Source of the DNA: Osmia lignaria lignaria
Taxonomy: Eukaryota > Arthropoda > Insecta > Hymenoptera > Megachilidae
NCBI RefSeq assembly: GCF_051020975.1
Contig: NC_135036.1
Coordinates: 2,604,001-2,668,000 of the forward strand
DNA: 64,000 nt
Direction of reading: 5' to 3'
This document shows, one piece after another, positions 21,936 to 33,692 of the stretch. The notes below the pieces were generated by a model. The model ran no database searches. It was not told the DNA's origin and saw only the letters and a program-made list of their open reading frames with translations. The position numbers were made by a program, and so were the translations under genes. Numbering within the stretch: the first letter of the stretch is position 1; each line of letters opens with the position of its first letter.

Positions 21936-23068
21936 GGGTGTCAGGCGACTACCTCGATAGCCGTAGAGGGATGATTGCTAAGGGGACTCTAAACAACTTT
22001 TTCCTTTGCCAAATTGTTGGTTAAAGCTTGGTTTGCGAGTTAATAACAAAAAACACCGACCAATCCGAGCGCGGATAGCGCGCAGTCCCAGGGACTGCAG
22101 TGTCGGGTACGAAAACCGGGCCTGACGTAGGTCGCGAACGAACGGCTTGGCACCCCGTTGGCATAGCACAATAAAAAAACTAAACTGGTAGAACATTTTT
22201 AGTCGCTGTTTAGAATGAATATGGAACCTAATCTCTTATTGCCTGTCATAATGTAAAAAAGGAAATTCTTAGGATTTTAAACAACAAATAAAAATGTTTG
22301 AAGTGGTATAATTAATAAACGTTTGAATTAAAGGCTACACTAATGATGCAAAATTTGAAAACAATTTAAATGAAACTTACCCATTCGTTTCTAAATTAAC
22401 TTGCTGCGCTCAAAGCAAATAATTCCCACTAGATCACTGTGTCGATTCTGGACATTCCATGAGCAAACACCTCGCCTATTATTCACGCCTAAGTGCAAGA
22501 AATGAGGGGAGTTCACTGGCCCGATCATGAAAATTGCTGTTTTACCGAACATGTTTCGTCGATTCCCAATGACAATTATTTGCTTTCAGCGTAGTAGGTA
22601 AATTTACGAACGAATGCGAAAGTTTCACTTATATTGTTTTCAAATTTTTCATCATTAACGTGGCTTCCAATTCAAACGTTTATTAATTATTCCATTTCAA
22701 TCATTTTCATTTGTTGTTTAGAATGCTTAGAATTGCATTTTTTACATTATGATAGGCGACAAGAGATTAGGTTCCGTATTCATTTTAAGCAACGACTAAA
22801 AATGTTCTACCCGTCCAATTTTTTATTGTGCTATGCCAACGGGGTGCCGAGCCGTTCGTTTGCGACCTACGTCAGGCCCGGTTTTCATAGCCGACATTGC
22901 AGTCCCTGAGCCCGCGCGCTGTACGCGCTCGGATTGGTCGATGCTTTTTGTTAATAACTAGAAAAACAAGCCTTAACCAACATTTTGGAAAAGGAAAAAG
23001 TTGTTTAGAATCACCTTAGCAATCATCCCTCTACGGCTGTAGAGGTAGTCCCGTGACACTCTGTATAT
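21936..23068. mobile_element. Palindromic DNA element with ACAGGGTGTC-type ends
   Basis: The left arm runs 21,936 to about 22,495 and the right arm about 22,500 to 23,068, as complements with moderate divergence. The ends are ATAGGGTGTCAGGCGACTACC and, inverted, GGTAGTCCCGTGACACTCTGTAT. Copy 1 (2565) preserves TACAGGG. The left arm carries the empty hAT target site CTTGGCAC at 22,146. No coding frame of note. Confidence 0.82.
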
Positions 23069-23229
23069 CCGTGATGATCCCACTTGCAAAAATTTATGAA
23101 ATTTGTTGTTTATTAACCATTTAAATTTTGTCAATATTTTTTCGGTTTATGGTTATTAGCCAAGCAACAGAAACCCAAAATCACCTTACACTATCCTACA
23201 AATATTACAGGTTGCACTAAAAAGTGTGA

Positions 23230-24832
23230 AATAAAATAATTTTTAACAAAAAACAAATGCGACTTCGAAATGCACTAAAAAGTGATAAATAATTTCTATT
23301 TCATTTATACCAATATTCCATAGCTGTTAATGATATCTACTTAATCGTTAAATAGGATACCAAATACATTTCAAAGTTTTCGGAGGCGGCGCAAAATTAA
23401 AAATACCCGAACAAACAATGCTGCCAATAACGATTTGATTGCGGTGTAAAGTCGCGGAGTTCTCTCTCTCACTGAGTCCTCGGCGTACTTTATGAAATTT
23501 GATCTGCGTTGTCAGGTAGATAGAGGTTCTCACTTACCTTTCGCTGGATGAGTAGAACCTATCTATGGACAGACCCTGTGGTGGTGTGTCGTAACGGATG
23601 TTGGAACGGTAGGGTAGATGTTTCGAGTGAAGATCACGCACTTCCGATCACAATGAATGTTTATTCGTTACTGGTACAGTTCTTGATTCGCGCACGTTTA
23701 CAATCGAGTCTTACAGAATCTTGCTCTGTCGGAGCCCTGAGCTTCGTAGCAGAGTCATAGACGTTAGACTTAGTTAATTTATTGATATTACCGGGATCTT
23801 GCTCTGTCGAAGTACTGAGCTTCGTAGCAGAGTCGTGTAGATTCTAGAGTATCGAACTCTGAGCGGTACTTCGCGGATTATCTTCGCAGATTTAATGATT
23901 TACAGATGGTCTGAGTGATTTAGTCTGATCGCGATACTTTCGGTTTCGTACTATGTTGATAAGTCGATGAACCGTTTAGATGTACTGATAAGAACTGCGC
24001 CCATGAGAACTTCTTACAAGAACTATTGGTAAAATTTGACTGCGTGCGGGCGGGCCCGATTTGGTTGCGGTATGGCAAACTTGGTAATTAATAAGTCGTA
24101 AGAGAAAAATTATAGGTCCGGCTGAAAACATTTGTAATTGTAACGATTGTATGAGAAATTAGCAGCCCTCCTGATGTACATGCACTATACTGCAGTTCAC
24201 AAGAGACCATACTTAACTCGCGCCGCTCACTAGGTCTAGAGAGATTTTTAATAACGTGTGTTATTCCCCTCTACAGCTTGCTTCTTATTATACTTTGCGA
24301 CCACATAAATAGCGGGCAGAAATATATGACATACGATAGTTGATAACCGGTGATGATATTGTAAAGTTTCACGATACAATGAAATTCCTATTATTTGTCG
24401 CAAGAAAAAAATGACGTGAACGCAAAGTAAGAAGCAAGCTGTAAAGGGGAATCACACGCACTATTAAAAATCTCCCTAGACCACAGTAGGTCACTAGCTG
24501 CGCGAGTTAAGTGCGGTCACTCGTGAACTGCAGTATAGTTAATTCGCAATGGGTTTGTTGATTCCCGTTGAATATTATTTACTTGAAATTATCAAATGGG
24601 TGATTTATCATAGGTTGCCGACGCCCGAGTTAGGATCTTCTTAGTAGAGGAAAGGTTTTTAATTTTGCGCCGCCTCCGAAAACTTTGAAATGTATTTGGT
24701 ATCCTATTTAACGATTAAGTAGATATTATTAATAGCTATGGAATATTGCTATAAATGCAATAGAAATTATTTGACACTTTTTAGTGCATTTCGAAGTCGG
24801 ATTTGTTTTTTGTTAAAAATTATTTTATTACT
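23230..24832. mobile_element. Hairpin TIR element F, copy 1, with a 613-bp insertion
   Basis: The ends read AATTTTTAACAAAAAACAAA then GCGACTTCGAAATGCACTAAAAAGTG-type sequence, and its complement at the right. Long arms run through GTTTTCGGAGGCGGCGCAAAATT (about 23,378) and the complement (about 24,667). The inner part folds as well (TAACTCGCG.. and AGCAAGCTGTAAAGGGG). It is the same family as 41,641-42,476. An insertion at 23,445-24,057 is flanked by the 13-bp near-repeat GATTTG(A/G)TTGCGG and is absent from the other copy. Confidence 0.85.
23445..24057. mobile_element. 613-bp insertion of unknown type inside element F
   Basis: It is bounded by GATTTGATTGCGG (23,432-23,444) and GATTTGGTTGCGG (24,058-24,070), a 12/13 match. 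Inside are two copies of ATCTTGCTCTGTCG followed by TGAGCTTCGTAGCAGAGTC, about 83 bp apart. TTTATTCG on the plus strand could be the complement of a polyadenylation signal. It lacks TG...CA ends, so it is not an obvious solo LTR, and it has no poly(A) tail. Confidence 0.6.
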
Positions 24833-25134
24833 TATTTAGATATAAATAAGTAAATAAATAATTATAATTCAAATTATGTCATGTTTGATCTCGTTTTAAT
24901 CAGAAAAATCTCACAATTACGTTAGTAACATTTTCATTTAAAAAATTCAAAAATAAAAAGGTTTTAATCTTAAATTTTGATTGCGTTAGTAGTGTCTCAC
25001 ACGTACACGGGTATTTAAACTTGCTTTTTTCCCTGTACGCTGCTTCGATTCTCGGCTGTCACCACATCAAAGGCGAGCCGAACTCGCTCGAGAAACTGTG
25101 GTTTCTCCGGCGACACGCAAAAATTGGTCTGATT
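24833..25134. other. Spacer with a diverged IR arm
   Basis: 24,860-25,010 pairs with 21,137-21,275 and resembles 31,975-32,090. The rest shows no feature. Confidence 0.45.
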
Positions 25135-25320
25135 CATCGTACATAATACATATAGCTATCGTAGCATCCGTGTGTCATTTAGGTGTATGCGAAAAGTGAC
25201 GTAGAATACCATGCCGATAGTTGGATGCAATAACTGAGGTGGCGCTGAAATCAGTTTCTGTTTGGCCTAATTTTCGATGAAACGTAGGCTGTTTTACCGA
25301 CGCGGAATTTGAAGTTAGGG
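25135..25320. repeat. Inverted-repeat arm paired with 16,555-16,745
   Basis: It includes GCATCCGTGTGTCATTTAGG and GGCTGTTTTACCGACGCGG, the complement of the left arm. Confidence 0.7.
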
Positions 25321-25354
25321 CTCCACGTTAGCATCACCTTAAAAAGAAGAATAG

Positions 25355-25744
25355 AGGATGATTCACGCTACACCGTGCCCGAGACGGACCGTGCCGGAGC
25401 CGAACCATTATCGCCAGGCATCGTCCGGGCATACTATGCATGCTACGCCATTACCGGCTCAGATACGTGTCTTGAAGCATCTTATCGTTGCGCCACAATA
25501 GACCCGTTCGCAAGTACGTTCATGTTACACCGTGCCTCTACCAAACCGAACCGGGAACGGAGCGGCGATGGCGAAACAATATACACGGACGTTTCGATGC
25601 CGGGGCACGGCCGACATACGACCGAAGCTCGGGCTCGACTCGGTGTAACATGAACAGATTCATATAAAACGTATATGAAGATCTTTGACCGTGTCCCGTC
25701 CGAGATACGGCTTGGACCCGTCACGGTGTAGCGTGAATCATCCT
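25355..25744. mobile_element. 390-bp MITE with 24-bp perfect TIRs
   Basis: The left end AGGATGATTCACGCTACACC(GTG) is matched exactly by (CAC)GGTGTAGCGTGAATCATCCT at the right. A second, inner inverted pair is GTTCATGTTACACCG (about 25,529) and CGGTGTAACATGAAC (about 25,640), giving four related motif copies. It is more GC-rich than its surroundings. The target duplication is not clear. Confidence 0.82.
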
Positions 25745-25747
25745 TAA

Positions 25748-25825
25748 AACGGCCAGCTTCGCGGTAAAACGCATGACTCCCAATCTAAAAGTCCACGGTT
25801 CAAATCCATGGTTCTCAGCTTTTCA
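25748..25825 (+). tRNA. tRNA-like remnant, B-box only clear
   Basis: GGTTCAAATCC at about 25,798 fits the internal promoter B box and sits in a TpsiC-like stem (CCACG/CATGG, one mismatch). GGCCAGCTTCGCGGTAAAACGC upstream resembles an A box. The acceptor and anticodon stems do not pair, and a T run follows. It is most likely a decayed tRNA or tRNA-derived SINE head, not a functional tRNA. Confidence 0.3.
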
Positions 25826-26158
25826 TTTTTTTTAATTATAATTTATCTCGTTTTGAATAACTATTATAGCTGTGCTATAATCATTGCATTTATTAATAAT
25901 TAATTAGATACGCTGCAATTTTCATAGAATTTAAGTTGGGTTTTCCATCCAGTATGTTCATTTACATCCTTACCGCATTCGAAATTTACATGCGTTTATT
26001 TGTTTGTTCTTACACACACAGATAATTATTTCTTACAAGTTCAATTTACTCAAAAAGGGTACATTCATTTATACTACCGTGCCAATTTATAATTCATATT
26101 TACAACTATTTACAAGTAGTAACAGTAATATGTAGTTATTTGCAGCTATGTAACGTCC

Positions 26159-27251
26159 CAGCGGTACCCCAATTGAAGAATCAGTCGTAAGGGTCGATAA
26201 ATGTCTAGTCGGTAAGTCGGTCGGTAAATTATGATATCGATAATTGATCGACGTGAGACCACGTATGCGCCAGCGAAACCCCGATGATCTCGCGGTGGGG
26301 TGAAGTCTTAGAGTAGGGAGACCGCGTAGACTAGGGAGCAGGGATGCTCGGTCATCACGTGATGGGGAATTCCAGAAATCGAAAGGAATCCTACATTGAA
26401 AAAAAGCGCTAAGTCAGCAAGATCTGACTATAAAGAGAGACGTGCCACGCGGAGAAAATCAGTTTGGTTTCGACCATGCTCAGCTCGACTTCGACTTCGG
26501 TCGAGTGCAGCTACCACTCTAGTAATAGAGGAAAGGCTACGGTTGCTCAGCGCTGAACCACTTAGGTTGGGATATAGCGACAGAGTAACCCGTGCCAAAT
26601 TAAATTCCTTACAGCGATAAGTACAAGTTTCTACAGATCTACAGACCTTCTACTCATGGTGCGCAACGCGTTCACTACATGTGGGTTTAGAGTCACCTAT
26701 CAAGTGTAAAGAGCTAGCGAGTAGCGGAGCTCCGTGATCTCGGCCTATACTACACATAGCTCTGGCTTGCCCAGAAACCGATTGCGACCTGTAGAGTGGT
26801 CCGTTCATATCTGAGGGAATAGTACGAGTTGCTGTCGTTGATAATTTCCGATACTTAGTGTAGTTGGTCATTATTCAGAGTGTTGGCTGTACCTATAGTC
26901 AGAGCCGCGTACTAATTTTAAGTACTAATTACTAATCATATATTCTTCATTGTATTTTCTGATCTAGGGCGTACTTATTATAATTTCTTACTGTATTCCA
27001 CATTCTAGCCCGCACTTATTGTTATACCCGCATTATTATTTTATATTATATTGAAAAGAATTACATTCAGTTATTAGATATTTACTTACTTGAATAAATC
27101 TTTAGTCTAGCACATAATTGTTTGGATTGTACTCCTCAACCGCACACCACACGAACCTATAATCCCTAATTCATTCATACGAGTCGCCTTCTTGGGGAAC
27201 CGATCTCCCTATACGTCGGTGCAGTGACGTACCTATCTCTGGGTCGTTACA
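26159..27251 (+). mobile_element. Solo LTR, TGTAACGTCCC family, 1,093 bp
   Basis: It starts TGTAACGTCCCAGCGG and ends CTCTGGGTCGTTACA. AATAAA at about 27,095 gives plus orientation. It is the same family as 47,311-48,801 and 54,664-56,037: shared blocks include GAAGGCGACTCGTA, GGTTCG.GTGGTGTGCGG (complement here) and CCGATCTCCCTATACGTCGGTGC. Flanks GCTA and GTTA would be a 4-bp duplication with one change. Confidence 0.85.
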
Positions 27252-28605
27252 GTTATGTACAAGTACTTGTATCTATTTACAATAATTGTGTGTGTGTGTA
27301 ATAACAAATAAAGACTTGTAAATTTCGAATGCAGTAACGATGCGGATGTTCCAGGAAGAGCAAATTGAAGGATGAATCGCTTATTTCATGAAGCAAATAC
27401 AGTCAGGGAAACTATGTATAACTTTTGACAGGTATAGGTTAGAGTGAATCACATCTTGAAAGTACCAACCGCATATTGCATGAAATAGAATGCAAGATGG
27501 AATAACGTTGCCCAGTAATAAATACGTGCAAGTTTATTTGAGTTTATTTGAACTTTATATGTTGTTGATAATACAGCATGGCAAGGTACATACATTCATA
27601 CATACTCTTGCTACTCTTTTCATATCTTTTCATATCAAGAATAGGAGCATATAATAGAGGCCTTTCTCTAATTGAGTATGAAAATCAAAATCAAAATGGG
27701 GATATATTTGCCATTATTTGGTAATTAATTTGGTAGATTCCAAATATTGGTGCAGTTGAATATAATGTATCAATATATAATAACATGATTTCTTTTTTTT
27801 TATTTGCAGCATTTATTCAGACATTGATGAGGAAATTACAACAAAGAAATTATGGAGTATAAAAATATAATAGATATAGTGAACAAATTATCTAAAGAAG
27901 AGGATTATTAAATTAGATAAGTTTGTTTTGCAAATCATCGACTGTAAAAACAATGTAATGCCAGCATACTTTAAGTAAATAAATTAATAGGAGAAAATGA
28001 GACTCTTATAATAAATTGTAATTTCCTGTTCCAATCATATTATAATGCAGAAACATGTACGTGAGTGAGGGTGAGACGTTGTACGCATGATCGAAAACAA
28101 GGCAGAAAAATATTATATGTATACTCTTACAATGATAGTACAGTAAAACCCTTATTAAGGAACACTTTTTAAGGGATACATAAAAACTAATTACGTCATG
28201 ATTGAGAGTGCTGCAGCTGCTTTCTCTTTGATTACTTTCTCTGTAAAAATTTACTGCGCATAGACATGTAAGAGATAGACATCTCTTACGGTTTAGGACT
28301 GCGCAGGGGGTCAAGGTTCTCATGAGATAACCGCGAATCCTGGGCAATAAATTTTCGAACAAATCAAAATTCCTCCAATTTAAAAACTAATTACGTCATC
28401 ATTAAGAGCGGTCCATTTGAACTTTCTGGGTTGAGCCTCTTTGTAAAAAATCTACTGCGCATGTCTACCTTTTACGGTTTACTACTGCGCAGGGATCAAA
28501 GTTTCCATAAGATTGTTCGAATTTGCGTCTCGAGCACCCCAGCGAGCAAACACGCGGCTCGGGAGAGATTCTAGCAATGTTATGCACGTGGGTGCTGAAT
28601 ACCTT
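27252..28605. other. AT-rich region with a possible terminal exon and a duplicated segment
   Basis: A splice-acceptor-like stretch ends ATTTGCAG at 27,809 and is followed by a 19-codon frame. 28,187-28,345 and 28,380-28,515 are two direct copies (TAAAAACTAATTACGTCAT, ACTGCGCAT, CTTTTACGGTTTA..ACTGCGCAGG). A relative of the segment between them is at about 33,115-33,160. No gene is established. Confidence 0.45.
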
Positions 28606-29664
28606 TGCGACGACAGCCGCGGTTCGGCGTCACGCATCATGGCCCCCCACCGCGGCGGCATCCCCACTCCCGGACGATTAGAGTATAAGTAGGACCGATC
28701 GATGCGCGGATCGATGAGTTGCCTCGGGGCTTCGGCCCCAAGGGGACCTCCTCGGAGGTCCGGACCGGAGCACCAGAGCTCTCGACGCCATGGCTGACCT
28801 GGCGAAGAGATCTCTGCCCAACGGGCCGTAGCATTGCACTACGCTACGACCTGGCAGCTCCCATAGGTCCAGCGGCCGTAGGCGCCTAGCCTCGTCAGTC
28901 CCGTGGGTGACCCGGGGTGACCAAGGTAGTGCGCGTTCATAATCTCTGCCGGTGCTTCCGCGGGGATTCCGAACGCTAGCTTACTCGGCACCGCATTCTG
29001 CCGTTGGCAGCCGATTCCGTCCAGCTTTGTGGCGCTACCCAGGCTGGCCAGGATTGGTCGTCGACTCGTTCGCTGTTCGGTTCTACCTCGGCGTACGAGA
29101 AGACGAGCCGCGTGAGGCAAGCGGGTAGCAACTCCACCGCAGCGCGAAACACCGCAGCGCGATTTAATAAACGCCGTCGGCCCAATCGGGCCAATCTTAT
29201 CCCGACTTTGCGTTCTCTTGCGTTTACGTGCGTTTGCGTCTTTTGCGTTCGCGCTCCGCTCAGCGCGTTCACTCCGCGCTCCGACATCGCGCCGTTAGCT
29301 TGTAAGACCGCGTAGCAATGGCTACGACCTGCGCTAGAATTAAGGCCGCGTATTTTCTGTGACGGACCGGGTTCCGACCGTAGCTCTTAAGTCATGTACA
29401 GTAGATTTAAGATTGGCTCCACGCGTCTAACCAGCAGATAATACTTTTGCTTGTAGCTCCCGAGGCAGGAGAACACCGCCCGACCGACCCGGCGGGAATA
29501 GCCGCCGCTAGGATAACCAACGCCCAATTTAATGAATAAATATTTCTATTTTTCTATTAAAACCGCCTCATTATTTCTCGAACCTGTTCCCATGCGAACC
29601 CTGGCACGGGGAAACCGCCGCGGTGCGCAACGCCGTGCGCACCGAACCGACCGACCCCGTTACA
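28606..29664 (+). mobile_element. Complete solo LTR, 1,059 bp, TSD CCTT
   Basis: It starts TGCGACGACAGCCGCGG and ends CCGACCCCGTTACA. CCTT flanks it at 28,602-28,605 and 29,665-29,668. TATAAGTAGG at about 28,684 and AATAAA at 29,535-29,540 give promoter and polyadenylation in the plus sense. A 4-bp duplication suits the Gypsy group. No internal region remains, so it arose by LTR-LTR recombination. Confidence 0.93.
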
Positions 29665-31235
29665 CCTTGTGTAAAGGGGGTTGAAACACAAATGAACAAC
29701 ACAAAAACGATTATGTAGATAAGCATAAAACTTTATTATAAAAATGAAATAAACTACTAAACGTTGATGTGTAAAAATGAATGTAATAAAAAGAGTGTAC
29801 GTAGAGCTCGGCGGAGTGATGGCAAGCGCATCGACTTGTAGCGAGGTAGCGTCGACAAAGAGTGGAGTGAAAACGGAGAAAGCGCGCGTCCTTAGAGGAT
29901 AGACACGGCACGTGACCTCTCCGATTCGGGACGTCGGTATTACAGCAGTTTAATTCTCAGCTAGCGTGCGCGTAACACGATCTAGGAAGGCAACAGCGCC
30001 TCAAGTATTTTTACAAACACATTCAAATGCGAATGCAACAATACACTAAAAAAATGCAGATGCACTTTTTGTTTAAATAGAATTGCATTTCTTTCTTTAC
30101 TCGTATCAACTCTCTGGAAAATTCTGGATAAAAAAGTAGTATTAGAACTAATAAATGGAGACTAATAAATGCCTCAGCTCCTTCTCTCCTTCTCTCCACT
30201 CGCTCCTATTCCCTCTCACTATTACCTATCACCTATATCTAACAGTACAATGTTTAAAAAACTAATATTTCGTGAGATATCTCATATTTTTCATAAGTCG
30301 TACCATTCAACTTTTACATCAATAGCTTTTTCCTATCTCTTACTAAAAAGATATACTTCGTCCCAATTGCGTGACGCTTGTATTTCCAAAAACCTATAGT
30401 AACTTTGTTTCTCGAAACTAATAAAAAATACAAAGGAGTGTTAGTCAATATTTTGAGTGAATGCAAATAATTTAAATAAATAAATATCTCATATACAACT
30501 TATGTATGTAAACATTTGCAGAATTATTGTAAAGAGGAAGTATATTCTTCTCTTGTTATACCTCCTCTTTGAGCGAGGTTTGTTATGGGGCGCTCGTCAG
30601 CCAAAACTTAGCGAAAAGGGACGATCTCAACATTCAGAATGAGAAAAGGAAAGCATAACTGTAGTGCGTCTCACTCAGCGTTCGGGCGTTGTTGCCTTTT
30701 TCGCTTGCCTTCGCTAACACAGTCGAGTGACGTAACCTAGCTAACGCCTGATAGACGCCTGAGGTTAGACGCCACCTTATAACTACTAGCTGAACTGAAT
30801 TCGTCACGTGACTTGCTCTGTATTATTCACAAAATGGCGGAACTGGTCTGTGAGAATGCTTTTACGGGACTGCACTTATCGTCCTTATTTCGCAACAAAT
30901 GAAGACAAAATAGATCATAATTTGCAGGTAAGGGTTGTGGCTACACCGCTGCACTCATGATTTCAATCACAGCACTCTTTTAGTGGCTTAAAAATTCTTC
31001 GATTCCGCGACTACATTTTGTCGATTTTTTCCTCCACTTTGGACGCTTATATTACTAAACATCAACATAATCCTACTAAAACATGAGTGCAGCGGTGTGC
31101 ATTGGACCTTCCTCTTTCGAATAAGCCCTCACTCAGCCCCAAATGTTCTCATATAAGGTCAAAAAGTGAAGTCCCGTAAACCCCTGTTTAGGCCCATTTT
31201 TGCCGGTAATGTCAACGCGCTACTATTACCGCCCC
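28980..31235 (-). repeat. Right arm of a 2.3-kb inverted duplication
   Basis: It is the inverted match of 11,348-13,622, including the LTR insertion at the same base. Frames carried by both arms differ by only one or two residues, so the arms are about 98-99% alike. The spacer is about 15.4 kb. Confidence 0.88.
29895..31235. mobile_element. TTAA-type TIR element, copy B
   Basis: It runs from GAGGATAGACACGG to TATTACCGCCCC, directly followed by TTAA (31,236-31,239) and by the next copy. It contains a foldback at about 30,860-31,220 and an internal GAGGTTTGTTATGGGGCGC end. Confidence 0.72.
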
Positions 31236-31239
31236 TTAA

Positions 31240-32974
31240 GGGTGTAGACACGGGTAATGCAGCGAGGTGACATTACCGGCAAAAACGGGCCTATTAATGG
31301 GTTTACGGGAATCGGTTATTTGTCCTTATATGAGAACACATAGGGCTGGGTAAGGGCTCATTTGAAAGAGGAAGGTCCAATGCAGGGCGGTCAACTCATG
31401 GTTTAACGAGATTATGTACATATTTAATAATATCAGTGTCGAAAGTAGAAGAAAAAATCGACAAAATGCAGTTGCAAATTGGAAGCATTTTTAGGCCACT
31501 AAAAGTGTTTTGTGACTCAAACGGTGAGTTGACCGCCCTGCATTGAACCTTCCTCTTTCGAATGAGCCCTTATTCAGATCAAGATCTTCTCGTATAAGGA
31601 CGAATAACCGATTCCCGTAAAAGCATTCCCAAAGACGAGTTCCGCTATTATCTGGATACTACAGAGCAAGTCACGTGACAAATTTAGTTCAGCTAGTAGT
31701 TATAAGGTGGCGTCTAAGTAGAAAGGCTGCCGATTTGGAATCGTAGTCAGAATCAAGCGTTAGCTTGATTACGTCACTCGAACTGTGCTACGAAGGCAAG
31801 CGAAAAAGGCAACATCGCCCGAATGCTGAGTGAGACGCACTACAGTCATGCTGTCCTTCTCTCATTCTGAATGTTGAGATTGTCCCCTTTCGCTAAGATT
31901 TGACTGCCGCCCGCCTGGATTTTCCACAGCGCCCCATAACAAACCTCACCCCATTCAAACTATATCGTGTTTGGTATCATTTTAATCAGAAAAATTTCAC
32001 CAATGCGCTAGTAAAAGTTTCAGTAAAAAAAAGTCAAAAATAAAAAAGTTATATAATTGAATTAGTATTAGTTACACCGATACGTTTCGGCTCTTTTCTT
32101 TGATCATTAGACCGCTCTCTCTCTCCTCCACTGTCTGTCCCTTTCTACGTTCACGCTTGGCTGGTCGTCGCATCTAATTCGAGATTTGACATCTCGGCTG
32201 AATATATGGGAGGTCCCTCCATTTATTAGTTCTAATAGTACCATACTTAGTACTTTTTTATGCAGAATGTTTCAAGGAGTTGACACAAGTAAAAATTGAT
32301 GCAATTCCAGTTAAATAAAAAGTGGATTTGCATTTTTGAGTGCATCGTTGCATTCACGGAGAAGATGAAATCACAGAAAAATAGACATTATCATACCATT
32401 GAACTTTTACATAAACAGCTTTTTCCTATCTCTTATCAAATTCAAGATATAACCCGTCAGAAATTGCATGACGTATCCTGTATATTTTTATTAATTAAGA
32501 AACATTTATTTAAAGAAGTTAATAACTTTTTCTAAAAAGTTTCTCAGATTGCACGTTCCGTCGATTCTTCAGAGTAGGCATATATTTTTCAGCAGCGAGG
32601 GGTGCTACGGTGCGCTATATAAAATCCACGCGTTCAGTCACTCAGAATTTATCGGAGCGGGACAATTCTATCATTTAGGTTGAAAGAAGGATAGCATGAT
32701 CACCCTACATCTCACTCTAACCACGCGCCAATGTTTCGCTTTCGTTCTTCAGGCGTATCGTCGCGATGCCTCTGGCGAGATGAGTGTTTGAATGTGTTTG
32801 TAAAAATGCTTGAGGCGCTGTTGCCTTCCTAGATCGTGTTGCGCGCACGCTAGCTGAGAATTAAACCTTTCAAGTTCGTACCAGACCACGCAAGTGGCTC
32901 CACTAGGCCCAACGAAAAAACTGCTGTAATACCGACGTCCCGAATCGGAGAGGTCACGTGCCGTGTCTACCCCC
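31240..32974. mobile_element. Complete TTAA-flanked TIR element, 1,735 bp
   Basis: TTAA lies at 31,236-31,239 and 32,975-32,978. The ends GGGTGTAGACACGG and CCGTGTCTACCCCC are inverted repeats. Inside are a foldback (31,300-31,625), a terminal-type block AGCGCCCCATAACAAACCTC (about 31,940), a region related to 24,860-25,010, and a TATA/initiator module at about 32,615. The TTAA target recalls piggyBac, but the GGGGG terminus is not the usual CCC start, so the superfamily stays open. No transposase. Confidence 0.78.
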
Positions 32975-32978
32975 TTAA

Positions 32979-33466
32979 GGGGTGAGAACAGTGCGTACGT
33001 AAAAGCGCTAGAAAGTCGCACGCGATACGAGAGTTTGTTTCCGCTCATGGTGCTGCCGCCTGCCGGACGGCAGAGCAGGCTCCATGGACTGTGGCGTCTC
33101 AGACGAGGGTGCCACAAGATAATAGCGGATCCTGCGCAACAAATTTTCTAACAAATCAAATTGATGCATTTTTACAACACAATGTAGTTTGCAACGAAGT
33201 TTTTAATTAAAAGTTTCATTTGGTTTAATATCATGGAATTGGAGCTTGGAGTGGATGGTGGGCAAAGTCAAATTTATATTTTAACTGATTTAAAATATGC
33301 ATAGCACGGGGCGTTCCACTAGTTTCCTTAATATAGAGTTTAATTTATGGTTCGCATTGCAAATCTACTTGCAAATAAATACTTTTGTAGAGTAAAAATT
33401 CATAAATAAAAAAAAGAAGTCGTATTATCGCAGTTGTTACTTAACTATTCACTTTTATCTATTTTG
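32979..33466. other. Spacer, no gene seen
   Basis: 33,115-33,165 resembles 28,325-28,375 (GGCAATAAATTTTCGAACAAATC-like). There is nothing else. Confidence 0.45.
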
Positions 33467-33692
33467 TATCACTTGTGTTTCCAAATTTCAAATTCATCTC
33501 ATCCGACTACAACAGTCCAACTGAAATATTCCATTGTTCAGACCAATCAGAAAAAGTATTAAAACATCTAGAAACAATATTGTTCAAAGAAGACCTCTGG
33601 AGAAAAGATAGAAAAAGATATTCAATTACTGTGAATTAGTTTTATACCACCATAGGCAAATATAACCTAAAATCTCACAATACGGAATTCAC

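Noticed and set aside
11348..31235. Polinton/Maverick with long terminal repeats
   Set aside because: No DNA polymerase B, integrase, packaging ATPase or capsid frames lie between the arms; the interior is made of other small elements.
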